DNA of 64,000 bases from Lasioglossum baleicum (Eukaryota; Arthropoda; Insecta; Hymenoptera; Halictidae): assembly GCF_051020765.1 (NCBI RefSeq), contig NC_134935.1:10603579-10667578 (forward strand), given 5' to 3'. The notes under the pieces were generated by a model. The model did no database searches. It saw nothing but the letters and a program-made list of their open reading frames with translations, and had not been told where the DNA came from. Position numbers and translations under genes: made by a program. Positions 48,414 to 59,601 of this stretch are shown in pieces. Numbering within the stretch: the stretch's first letter is position 1; every line of letters starts with the position of its first letter.

Positions 48414-48570
48414 TCACGAGATCACCGTGGAGAACACGTCGAGCACACTTCTGCGGCATTCTGGATAAAGGGCGTGGCAGTTTTCGGTCGACACCTGCTC
48501 GCCCAAGCGCTCGGCCGCTCTGTACTCCCTGTCGCCGTATTCCTCGTACCGTTCCTCGGTGCTGGAGGGC
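48414..48570 (-). CDS. Gene D exon 4 (C-terminal cysteines, stop)
   Basis: The acceptor is AATTCCAG. The 157-base exon encodes EYRAAERLGEQVSTENCHAL, then YPECRRSVLDVFSTVIS and TGA. Confidence 0.88.
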
Positions 48571-51500
48571 CTGGAATTCCACGGGATTCAGGCTCGGCAG
48601 TCTTGCGAAGAATTAAAATCGATCGGTCCGCGAGAGAGATCGGACCGGTGGTGGATCGTGCCGGGCGCGGGCTCTCTCGGGCCGCGAGAAACGGGGCGGA
48701 AAAGAATTCGGGGGCGGACGGGGCGTGGGTGTTGCGGGGGCTTGCGTTCGTGGAGTTCGTGGGATCAATAATACGAGCGGATACGCGAAAAGCCCGCCAA
48801 GTTATTTCGCGCCTCCCTCGGGTACCCGTTAATTGATCCTCCACGTTCCGCGGACACCGTTCAATCCTGCCGCAGCCGTCGTCCGGTTCTAATCCACCGG
48901 TCGCGTCCCGCATTACGAAATTCGGGGCATTGATTTAACGCCGCCACGTTGTCGTGTTGTCCCCGTTGCCTGATGCTACCTCGCACGTGTCCCCAGCTGC
49001 CCGTAATTCCCATTCATGCGGTCTACTTACTTGAAAAGTACTTGCAACAGCTGCCCCAATAGACTGTGCCTGTCGTCGAACGGTGTCGACGCCGCCTCGC
49101 AAATCGCCTTCATCACGCACGCCTTGCCGCCGAAACCGTACAAGCCTGCGGCCTTCTCGAGCATCCTACGGATAAGAATCGGGTGAATGGACTCTTCTCA
49201 ACTGCCTTATGATTTTCATGGAAATTACATACTCATTCTTCGTACAATTAACGAACCATTGAATTATAATCAGAAAATTGTCGACACTCGAACTCCACTA
49301 ACTTCGTGTGCGAAAGTCTCGAATCAGATGCTTCGTGATGTTTTTCTTCACTTTAAAATGTACGGATTTAAATGACTATATAGGGGTTAACAATTTTTCT
49401 ATACGTTCGTTTCAATGTAAAAGTCGATCTACGATTAATGGTCACAGATTGATTGTACTTGAAATAGAAACTGTGCTGTGGGTAATCGAATAACCCAAGA
49501 TACAGGTGATAAGACGACGGAGACATAATGTAATAATTACTAAACACACTTGACGTACATGTTGGACACTCACACGCATTGCACATACACACTAGATGTA
49601 GATTAGACATACGCACTAGACACAAACACTGATCACGCGCAGACACAAGTCCGACTATACCCAGAGTGCCTTAGATTATTATAACTAGACTGCGGATCTT
49701 CATGCAAAATAAAAAATGTTTGCATTGATTGCAAGACACAGGAGCCAAATACAAATTTCTTTCTTCGTTTAATCATCTTAATAAGCTGAAATTAATACAC
49801 AGATGTCCTTAAATATTCCTAATTCGTTCACTGCTTTAAATTGTACGTGCCCATTTTTGTCATAAATGCATAAAATCCGCAGTCTAATTGTATAACACTG
49901 GCGGCACACTTTTCATTTAAAGTGCAATGAAACCGTGACTGAAAATCGCAGATCAATTTTTCCGAGGTCATAGCCAAGGGCAGGTTTTCCTTCAAAAGAT
50001 CACATTGAAATGAATGTGGAAAAAATTGGTTGGATAAACAATTAAGAACAAGGTGACTTTAGAGAAACTGTATTTAAACACAGTTATTTTTTTAGAAACT
50101 TTTTTACACGACGTTACACGAGTTCAGATATCAACAATTCTTTAAAGCAGTGAAATAGACAACTATTTTGAGTTTCAACTATTTGCAGTTAACTAAGTCA
50201 TTATTTTAATTTTTCATTATATAAGTATATTATAATAAATATATTATATCAGTTATTATTTATGTTATTAAGTCATTAGCTAAGTGATCTCAGAACATTG
50301 CCAAATTTATCTGATAAAAAAGAAAAAATCATAAAATTCGTCATTCTGAAACAAACGTCTTTAATTTAGCACATTTCCTTGTATCGGCTAGAGGTAGGAA
50401 GATATTAAGGCAGATAAGATAAACGACGCACCCCGTATACAGTACATACAATATAGGACCCGGGAAAATATTCGACACGTATTTCTTTTTTCGCGGTCAT
50501 CATTCTTATTCAAGGGGTGGAAATAGCCTCCAAAGTTGGCTATGCAAAGCACAGTTGGTCATTTATCTGGGAAACTATTAATTACAGAGAAAATATTTAA
50601 ATGTCCAAATTCTAGCAAACCAATTTCTCAAAAATTCACGTGATTAATTGGTACGTTGCAAAATAGGTTTCGGTTTCTTTCGCGCAGAATCTTGTGAGAC
50701 TAGTTCAACGCCATCGATGCGTTTATGTTTGATATTGATATTCTGTGAATGAATTTATCGTGGGTGCATTTGTCAACAATTTAGAACATATTGCAACGAA
50801 TAACTGCCACGTCAATATCTATCAATCTATTATCTTTGATTTGTATTCAAATCGATCCAAGGCGATTATCTCTTTTGAATTTTTGCAATTGTTTTATTAG
50901 TTCACAATAGATTCAGATGAAATGCAGAACTGCAATCCAATCAGGTAGTAAGTTCTCAATCAAAATAGTAGAACTACACGATCTAAGAAACAGCACGGAC
51001 CCGATGGTTTTTCTTAGATCAAGGCTTCACTGTACCTCGTAATCAAATTGCTTACAACTTATTTACTTAAATTGATCTTCATCGACATTAATGAAATTAT
51101 CATTGAGTTCGTTTAACAACTACCTGTAAATGCTCCACCTACTCTTCTGCTGACGAGAATAATAAATGCCAGGTTCAGTGAAATCCGTAGCATTGGCGGG
51201 CATGTCGTACACGATCTTCGCGAAGTATCCAAGAATCACGCTCTCGCGATCCAGTTGCAGCGGTGTTCCAAGTCCGAAGATTAACTGTGAACAATATGAC
51301 ACGTTCCCTTCATAAATGCTCGGAATCCAAGATGAACGATTTCGGAAGACAGAACGATCGGGCACGAGGAGTCTACGATCGAGCTGGGCGTTCGAACGAA
51401 TAATAAGAAGCTCAGGAACGTTTATTCTATACGCTATCTCAGTTTCTGCAGGTGGTACGTCGCCTTTAAACTCCTTCCGCGGAGCGTTTCCGTGAAATCC

Positions 51501-54500
51501 GTCGGGCCGAGGGACTAAGTCCAGATATCGGTGTGGATGTGGGTCGCGAGATTCGATCAGAAAAGTCGCGGTTATGGTGGTTATTCATAGGGGGCGTCCG
51601 GTCCAAAGCGGAAATTGGATGAACTCAGATGAGATCGGGGTGCACGGTCCAACAGTGTCCAACCCGGGCCGGGCCGGGTCGCGCCGGTGCTAGAAGCTAG
51701 AATCGAGAAACCGCTTCGCCGCGGTATCTCGACCGCATTTCCGTCGAGCGTTCGCCAGAGGGATCCAGAAACCCGCGGGCAAATCGTGTCAGGGATGTTT
51801 ACGGATGCCACGCTTCTTCCGAACCAGAGAAATCACTCTTCGGTCATCATCTTCTCGATACTCCGGAGATACGTCTTTATTGCGTTTAAGATCCCGGCCG
51901 ACTTCGATCGGCGACAAACGACCGAGACATTTTTCAATACTTCGCGCACATAACTGTTCGATCTTCGCTTAACCCCTTGTCCCACGATTTATTTTACGGT
52001 TTCAGTGATTAGAACCTTTTTGTAGATTGTAATTTCCTAAAAAAAATATATGAAAACAACTTCTTAAATATTAGAATGCATTAAAAAGGAGAAAATAATT
52101 TTTTTAGACATCGATGACTATAAATAAAAGCGTGGAGCGCTAAACTATATTGACGTAATCTTCGTGGGCGCTCCACGCTTTTATTTATAGTCACTAAAGT
52201 CTAAAAAAATGATTTTCTCCTTTTTAGTGCATTTTAGTAGAAGCGTGGTTTTTAAAATATTTTTTTTCTCCTGAATGCATAGTTTTTTTAAAAATTTGTT
52301 TTTTAATATTGCATTGTCATCCAGTTCTGAGCTATGTTTAAAGTTCTAAGTCTCTAGCTCATCGGGAAGTGGTTTAAAATTCGATTGCAAGATTTGACGC
52401 ATACAACAACAACAACAACGACAACTCGGCAAGCTAATATAAGCGTGGTAAAAAAAGGGGAATATTGATATAAATTGTATTCCTATATGTTCTCAAATAG
52501 CTGTATATTAACAAAACCAAAATAGAATTTTATTTCGCTTTAAAGGAAATTATTAACATACATTTTCATCAGAGTCTGTTTAGAATCTTCATCACGAGTC
52601 AGACCCGATATTCTAAGGCAAGAGGTTAACGGGAGGTTTCCAGTCTCGATCTTTGAAAAAATCGTTTCTGAAAATTTTTTACTTCTTTGACACTTAAAGA
52701 ATACGTCAAAGGAGATTTCACAATTTTACAATTACCTAAGTGATAGGCTTCCAGCTGGTTGTTGGTGATAGACGGTGAAATTAATTTTAATTACCGTCGA
52801 ACAGTATTTGGATACTTGTGTGTGTTATTTGTTGTGAAAATATTTGTATCGACTTTCAATATTATTTCCCTAAATATTTAAATGTTATTGGATAAAATAC
52901 GCGATATTTATTAATAAATAACACTGACAAAATTGTTGTAGCTAAATATTAGCAACAGTGGATGTGCACATAAAGGTGATACGACATGATCCAGTATTAA
53001 ACGATTTCATATTCTATTGTGTCTCGTTCCTACCCACTTAATATGGTTATGTGTATCCCCAGTTGAACATTCGTGTCCGTTTAAACGATTCATGGCCACT
53101 TAAAATTCATAAACATAAAATTAGATCGGTACAACTTGAAATTGTGGGGTGAATAAAATAGGAGGGTTACCAAGATTAAATGAAAAATCTAGATGATACA
53201 CTAACAAACGTTGATTAAGGGCATAAAGGGGATATACAAAACCGTTGTCTTATAGAGGCTCAACCGCATCTGGCCTGTTATCATTAGCGTTATTACAGTA
53301 ACTGGAACGGATTGGTAGGATCAGGATGGCACGAGGCCGGCACTCGGTGTTGTATCGATCTCGATTGGCAGCGGGCCGGAACTCGATGGAAAAACGCTTG
53401 ACGCCCTTCCACCAAGCCCTCCGCGAATCTCGTTAAACTGTCCTCCCCAGACGCGCGGCCCGAAACGATTCTCCGTGGAAATTCGCGGTTTTATCGAAAA
53501 TTCATACCGGGCCACGATGCCGCGTGCACGTGTGCATGAATATGTATACGGCGGTACACGTGCGCGCGAGCGGCCGCGCGCGCTTCGAACAGCGTGGTAT
53601 ATCCACCTGGCGCAGAAATTGGACGAGCCCTAGAAAGGTCAGGTGGAACGCGTTAGCAGGAACGCGATATCCAGCCACGAAAGATGGGAATCGAACCCAC
53701 GTCAGCAAAGTCTTCCGGGACCGGTTATTATTACTCGCGCGGCCGGCCCACCGATTGCGATCTTTAACGGGCGAAATAGATTTTCCGCAATGCACCCGAT
53801 CGCCGATGGACATTCGACCTCTTGTTATACGCCCGGCATTCGAGCAGTTTATTGGACTCTTCTCCCGGCCGTTCCGCGGTAAATCGCTCGCGATTTGTTA
53901 TGTAGCAACCACTCATTACGTTCTCCAAGTTGCGAGAATCTTTGCTTTGCCTCGAGACATTGACTCCCCGACAGAAATCGAAGAAGTTATGAAACTTCTT
54001 TGTATATAATGGATTATTTAAAACACGGATCTATGAAATATTTTGAAAGATGTCTTTATTCCTCTTGCCTCTAGAACTTTAAAAAATATAAATTTTCCTA
54101 TTACAGTGATAGATGTTTTGTTTATCGATATTAATTCGTCGAATAAGTTTATCCTTCTTGGTCCATCGGTATTCAATGTATCTTGTACAGTGGTACCTCG
54201 GTATACGTCTGCTTTGGAGTATGTCCAACTCGGAATACGTCTTGTTTGGACGTAACAAATTTTGCTCGATATACAACATAAATGTTGCGTCTTTTTAAAA
54301 TAATTATCTCGGAGGAAAAATTAAATTAATTTATTCGGTTGATGTATTAATTACTGACTGACCTTGTGAGCCTAGTGAAAAGCGACAGAAGACGGAAAAA
54401 GAAAAAACACCAGAATGTCAGGTTTTATTGCAAGGGGACTCTTCTTCTCCTATTTTAGCATTTTAGAATTTGTAGTATTTTAGCATTAAGCAGAGTTCAA

Positions 54501-57500
54501 ATTTTAAAATCTATAATAAAATCTCATTTTTTGTTTATGTGTTTAAACAGTGTTTAAATCATTTTACAACCCCATTAATGTAGGTATAATATCAATAGGA
54601 GATTTTTTTACATGAGAACGCGGTTTAATAATTTTACATTACTTCTTATGGGAACGGTTGATTTGGTATACGTCCTAATCGGTATAAGTGCAAACATCAG
54701 GAACAGATTGAGGTCGTATACAAGGTACCACTGTATGTCTATAATATAATATCTTCTATATAATAATAACAATAACAGCAAGAAATGTAAATAAAACATT
54801 TTGAGATCGTTTCGTTCAAGAATGAATCTGAATCTGAACATTTATTATTATTCTCCATAGATAAAATCTCTTCTCGGGTTCCGAGTAAAGTGTCTACACG
54901 GCACAGAAAAATGTATTGCACATAAACTCGCGATTCTTCAGGATGAGATAGTGTAACAGCATCGTGTCACAGGTGTTAAATTTCGCTCGTTACACAGACG
55001 GAGTGTTTCCCTTTCGTTCGAACGCTGTGGCAATGGAAAAATGTGTAATAAAGTTAACGTTTATGGACTGGCAGCCAAATTGACTGTGCGAAGTATAATG
55101 AATAGACTGCGAATCTTTATGCATTTATGGGGCTCCTGAAAATTTTCAAAAAATACTAGAATATATAACTCGACAGAATTTGGTACGATTTTTATTCATT
55201 TCAGATCTACAAAAGATACTACCACTGAACATAACATTTTATTTGACTCCACCTTCTTAAAATTCGTCTAACAGAAATTGCAAATTGCGGTAGAAGAAAT
55301 TCTCGTTCCTTCTCTGTTGAAATTTATGTATTTATGACAAGAATGATTAGTTGTATATTTAAAATGGTATACACATCAAAAGAATTTAAGAATACTAATA
55401 TATTATTTTCAACCCACTAAACATATTAAGAAAGAAAATAAATCTCCATTTCACTCCAGTTTGTTGCAATTCAGGTAGACAATTTTTATTTTTCATAAAG
55501 ATTCGCTGTCTAATTTTGAATATTAATATAAATCCACATACTTTTGCTAGCCATTGTACGTGGCCGAGGCAAAGTCCAGGTTCGTCAGACGTTTAATAAA
55601 GGAGAAGATTGTTGTTATAGCGAGGGACGAGAGTATACGATGCCGTTCCCACGGAAGGCCCAGGAGCGAACAATAACGAGCGATCTTCTCGCCCTAAAAA
55701 CGAGTACCATTAGCATCGAGTGCCGGGAAACTGGAAGCTGAAAAGCTTTCGCGGATGTCGCCCGGAGCGTTTCGGTCGGCACCCGCGGCGGATCAACGCT
55801 CGATTATTATCCCGCTCCCTCAATTATTCCGAAAGAGAAACGGGTTCGAGGGTTTAGAGACGGTGTCGCTCGAAACCGTACGCCGCGGCGTTTACGGTGC
55901 GGCCGCTACTTGAATAATTCCCCAGGCCGAGCCACATGTCCGAGGCTCATCCAATTTTCCATCCAGTGTGTTTGGGAATGGTCGCCGTTAGGATTACAAC
56001 CGCCGCGGCGGTTTGATAGGATGGACAAGACCGTAGCCAGCAAGCTCACGAATCTCCGAGTTGAAATCGCCCCGCCCGCCCCCGCAACGCTCGGACCACC
56101 GGATTCCGCTTTGTGCGGTCGAGGAGTTGAGCGAACCGACCGGACAGTCCCGCAAAAACTTGAATTAGTTGTCCGCCGGGAGTTTCTTTCCTGTGCGAGG
56201 TTCGATTCTCGTCGATGGCCCGAAACAATGATGCTCCGCAGTTTCGACTCGGTTCCCGCTCTGACGCATGATTTTCGATAATGTGTCGGCCACGCTGATG
56301 CATCAAATTATACAGTGTGGCGAGGATAAGCATTCGGAAAAACACTAAACGGTTTTATATCGTTTTTATAAAACGAGGGTTTTATATTTCTCATCTTACA
56401 ATTATTGAAATTATGAAGTTGCTTATATGGAAATTGATTCGATAAATTTCTTTATCCAAGCACACGTTGTAATAAAAATTGCACGAAATCTAAATCAATG
56501 GAGCCTTGTCATTTTCGTATGCTAAAACATTTTAATCGCTTTTAGTGCTCGGTAGGTTTAGTGTTGATCCTACGAATACTACAGCAGGGTCCTCAAACCC
56601 ACAGCTTGAGAAAAGTTAAATATGAGTCATTTACTTACTGTAAAATATTCTCGCAAAATTATTTATCGTTTTATACACCTTCACGTTTAATTTTTTTTTA
56701 ATCTCATCGCGGTACACAGGGTGTTCGACTACAGGCGGTAGAAAATTTAAGGGGTGGTTCTCAACGATAATATAATACGAAAATGAAGAATAAAAAAAAA
56801 TGCGTTTTCGGCTTCGTTATTCAGTTATTAACAATTAAAAATCCGCCTAAAATGCGGCAACGCGACCAACAGAGGTGTACGTTGCGTACGTCATAGAGGC
56901 GCGCGACAGTCACGTGTCAAGTGACAGATGCATGCATACCTTGGTTCTCATTTGGGGCCCCAGCGAGGTGAAAATGTTTGATAAATCGTTGGATGACATT
57001 GAACTCGTTAAAATCCACAAGGGCATATCTAATATCCACTTATCCACTCTATATCGATACGTGACTGTCGCGTGCCTCTATAACGTACACCTCTGTTGGT
57101 CGTGTTGCCGCATTTTAGGCAGATTTGTAATTGTTAATAACTAAATAACGAAGTCAAAATCGTATTTTTTTATTCTTCATTTTCGTCTTATATTATCGTC
57201 GAGAACCACCCCTTAAATTTTCTCCCACCTGTACTCGAACACCCTGTATAAACAGCACTGTAACAGGTAGTTTATTTTTTTACTGAATGCCCCCTATTAA
57301 CCCTCCGTATGCCAGAGTTGGGCAATAATCAACTAATATTTAAAAATGACCAAGACTAGTCTTTTTGAATGTTAGTCATAGCAAAATAGTCATTAGTCGA
57401 AACTTTTTGATTACTTAGTGATGACCAATTAATAATATTAATGTATGTTAATCGCACAATAGTGACTGATGACAGAAGATTGATGACTGATCATCAACTA

Positions 57501-58385
57501 CAAATTCACTAATAAGCAATAGCTAACGATTACTTAGAGCTGTGACTAATTATTTGCCATTTAGTTATCGCTAACTAATCAAAAAGTTTTGACTAATGAC
57601 TATTTTGCTATGACTAACATTCAAAGAGACTATTAGTCATTTTTAAATATTATATTAGTTGATTATTGCCCAACTCTCTGTCGTATGCTATGCCGGAGTC
57701 ATTCGTGGCCCATCGCAGTAGCGGTAAGGACAAGCTCGAGCAACTCTCAATACCATTAGTGAAATATTGGTGTGGGTCAGAAATGACTCCGGCGTAGACC
57801 TCGAATTCAAACACGACGAATAGAATCCAACGGTAACAGGAAAGATCGAGAGAGAAAAAATGGTGTAGGTGATAACTCGGCCAATGAAGATAATCGGAAA
57901 ACAATTAGAATAATCGACCAACGATAAGCGTGATTCGGAAGCAAGCGATATATCCTGGAACAAGTCTCGCGCAACGGTCCGGGTAGCTAATAGCCAGGGA
58001 GAGCAAAGATCCTCGACTTTTCCGATACCGCGAGCCCACGAATTCCACTCGAGCAGTGGAAGAGACGCCAATGGAAGGAGCCAATACCGAGCACTTGAGA
58101 GACGCGCGACTGAATCCTCGATTGGCCGCAGAGACGGTTGATTAGCCTCGTCGAGGAGAACTTGGCGGGTATACGTACCAGGAGCTGCGACGCGCGAGGG
58201 AAAACAAGGGCCCTGGCTCGCCGTGAGGGACTTTCGATCAGCCTGGTGCCGTTGTTCGCCGTGAAATCGTTGACGACGCCTGCGTCGGTTCCGTCGTCGT
58301 CGCCGTCGACGTTAGCTCGAGTCTGGTGCAGACACCGCGACAGCCAAACGAGCAACAGCGTCAGGAAAATGCTCGCCCCAGTCAT
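48414..58385 (-). CDS. Gene D: DM4/12 family secreted protein, 219 aa
   Basis: Four exons (58179-58385, 51124-51284, 49031-49165, 48414-48570) splice to 660 bases with one stop. A signal peptide (MTGASIFLTLLLVWLSRC) is followed by an acidic spacer with DGDDDGTD. A furin-like site (SRRAR) comes next, then the domain start ALVFPRASQLL. Exon 2 reads LIFGLGTPLQLD and has the sequon NAT in DMPANATDF. Exon 3 carries FGGKACVMKAICEAASTPF. Exon 4 carries RAAERLGEQVSTENC and YPECRRSVLDVFSTVIS. This is the longest and most canonical copy. The start was placed at the Met immediately before the hydrophobic stretch; an in-frame upstream region exists, but it follows a plausible 5' UTR acceptor. Intron 1 is about 6.9 kb and rich in inserted elements. 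Function is unknown; secretion and propeptide cleavage are inferences. Confidence 0.88.
48571..49030 (-). other. Intron 3 of gene D
   Basis: A 460-base GC-rich intron. Long frames run through it on both strands, but none resembles a known protein. Confidence 0.55.
49031..49165 (-). CDS. Gene D exon 3 (C-x5-CE motif)
   Basis: The acceptor is CCGTAG and the donor GTAAGT is perfect. The 135-base exon encodes YGFGGKACVMKAICEAASTP and ends LLQVLF plus two bases. Confidence 0.88.
49686..49886. mobile_element. MITE, TAGACTGCGGAT family, reference copy
   Basis: This 201-bp copy has the best-preserved inverted ends: TAGACTGCGGAT at the left and its exact reverse complement at the right. It sits in intron 2 of gene D. 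TA at the ends suggests a Tc1/mariner-type transposase source. Confidence 0.75.
50967..51034. repeat. 66-bp mini inverted repeat, copy 4
   Basis: Best-preserved copy: GATCTAAGAAA and TTTCTTAGATC can pair across a short loop. It lies 90 bases from gene D exon 2. Confidence 0.62.
51124..51284 (-). CDS. Gene D exon 2 (domain core, NAT sequon)
   Basis: The acceptor is TTCACAG and the donor GTAGTT. The 161-base exon encodes LIFGLGTPLQLDRESVILGY and ends SRWSIY plus two bases. Confidence 0.87.
52070..52240. repeat. Hairpin element family, copy 2, perfect 25-bp stem
   Basis: Bases 52116-52140 and 52168-52192 are exact reverse complements around a 27-base loop. The outer arms (AAAAGGAGAAAAT and ATTTTCTCCTTTT) extend the pairing to about 70 bp per arm with a few mismatches. 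Confidence 0.75.
54188..54733. mobile_element. Pogo/Tigger-like TIR element, 546 bp
   Basis: CAGTGGTACCTCGGTATACG at the left is mirrored by GTATACAAGGTACCACTG at the right, flanked by TA. No transposase frame is present. Confidence 0.72.
55103..55512. mobile_element. MITE, TAGACTGCGGAT family, long copy
   Basis: About 410 bp in intron 1 of gene D. Its interior (in reverse) matches the element remnant next to the gene E stop codon, including the CAACAAACTGGAGTG block. Confidence 0.65.
56716..57247. mobile_element. Foldback element, 532 bp, arms about 220 bp
   Basis: Ends are ACAGGGTGTTCGA and its reverse complement. Arms share AAATTTAAGGGGTGGTTCTC, CGTTATT(T)AGTTATTAACA and CCTAAAATGCGGCAAC blocks. 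Confidence 0.75.
57313..57680. mobile_element. hAT-like element, second copy of the GAGTTGGGCA type
   Basis: Ends are CAGAGTTGGGCAATAATC and its near reverse complement. The flanks CCGTATGC and TCGTATGC match at 7 of 8 bases. The interior is foldback and made of TTAGTCA / TGACTAA words. Confidence 0.75.
58179..58385 (-). CDS. Gene D exon 1 (signal peptide, acidic propeptide, furin-like site)
   Basis: This exon has 69 codons and ends FPRASQLL at a GTACGT donor in phase 0. The exon continues upstream as untranslated sequence to a TTTGCAG acceptor at 58458-58460. Confidence 0.82.
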
Positions 58386-58457
58386 CGGAACGGAGCTTAA
58401 GCCCCGAGCGACGGGAATATATTCGAAGCAGCTCAGCTCAGCCTCGTCCAGCTTCAG

Positions 58458-58794
58458 CTGCAAACCGAACCGAAAAACGCTCCGAGCGGGCGTTCAACGG
58501 AGACAGCCGGGAAAGAAACGATCGCGATACCGGTCAACCGAAGAATAACCGGTTCATCCCGTTGTAGGCTAACCGAACGATTGGCAATAACGCCTCGTCG
58601 GAGGACACAGGGCTCGTCACCCAGCCGTTTGCTCGTTCAATTGACTGTAATTCGCACCGATGCGATGCGGCCCCCCGACTGCTAACCCCGCCGAGGAGAC
58701 TTTGCTCGTAACGGGAAGCCTCGTTAGCAAGCCTCTCTCTGGGGACATTCTGCTGTCAGTCTTTGATTAGTCTTTGTTTGAGTTACGAATTTAC
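58458..58794 (-). other. Putative 5' UTR intron and upstream exon of gene D
   Basis: A CAG/GTAAAT donor at 58794 and a polypyrimidine TTTGCAG acceptor at 58460-58458 suggest an intron of about 340 bases ahead of the coding start. The upstream exon (from about 58955 down to 58795) is open in one frame from an ATG at 58955. Once spliced, that frame stops at once (TGA), so it would be an upstream ORF of 54 codons rather than part of gene D. No transcript evidence is available here. Confidence 0.35.
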
Positions 58795-59136
58795 CTGCGA
58801 ACGCGGACGCTGAGGTTCTTGAGGACGAGGTACCAGCGGACTATCGACACGTTAGAGTTGCTATGGTTGAACCGAGGTGGTCTTGGAGATCGGCTCACTG
58901 GTTGCATATGGGTTCTATTGTTGTTAATTGGCTGACTCTGTCGTATAAGCTTCATACGGAGATAAAAGATTAATGTGTAGTATGGAAATAATAATAGAAA
59001 TCGTGAGAAATTGAATCCGTATTTCTCTATGTTGGTTTATTGAAGAACGTCTTCCACAAAATAAATTAATTCTAATATTCATATTGTAATTTTTGAAAAA
59101 CTTCTTGCACGACCGCGAAGGACCCACTGTGAAAAC

Positions 59137-59601
59137 CAGGGCTTCGGCTTCGGAGTCGGTGTCGGATAAAAATATATCGACTCCGATTCCAACTCTGGCT
59201 CTTTTGTCTATAAATCATTAATAGATTTATGTATACATAAGTAAATTGCTATAATATTCGATCTACAGTGTAGACGTATTGTATATGTATGTATTTATAT
59301 ACCTCGGCACTATGTAGAGGAGAAACAGTTAAAGTTATGGTAGTAGTATTTTCTAACTATTTCCTGAAAGTGAGAAAGTAACAGTCGTGTTGTGTTATCT
59401 GTTCCATATTCTTAGACCTTAATACAATATTTCAACTATTTATTCAGTTTTATTGAGTACATATTTTTCAATTTGGAGAGTTGGAGTCGAAATCGGCGTC
59501 GGAGTAGGAGTCGGAGTCGGATTCGGAGACTGAGGTAAAAAAAAGAGGAGTCGGAGTCGGAAATGGAGTTAAGAATTTCGTCTACCGACTCCGAAGCCCT
59601 G
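59137..59601. mobile_element. hAT-like element with perfect 8-bp target duplication
   Basis: Ends CAGGGCTTCGG and CCGAAGCCCTG are exact inverted repeats, flanked on both sides by GTGAAAAC. The subterminal regions are runs of GGAGTCGGA and its complement. It is non-coding and probably mobilised by a hAT transposase elsewhere. Confidence 0.82.

Larger units (their letters stand above)
51285..58178 (-). other. Intron 1 of gene D
   Basis: It contains the 25-bp-stem hairpin element, a tRNA-like B-box at 53690-53705, a pogo-like element, the long MITE copy, a 532-bp foldback and a hAT-like element. No other coding exon was recognised. Confidence 0.5.

Noticed and set aside
48324..48836. 170-codon plus-strand and overlapping 163- and 172-codon minus-strand ORFs
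   Set aside because: They are shadows of gene D exon 4 and its GC-rich flanks; only the exon 4 frame has conserved residues and splice sites.
56190..56225. GGTTCGATTCT on the plus strand as a tRNA B-box
   Set aside because: No A-box at a suitable distance and no acceptor stem could be paired.
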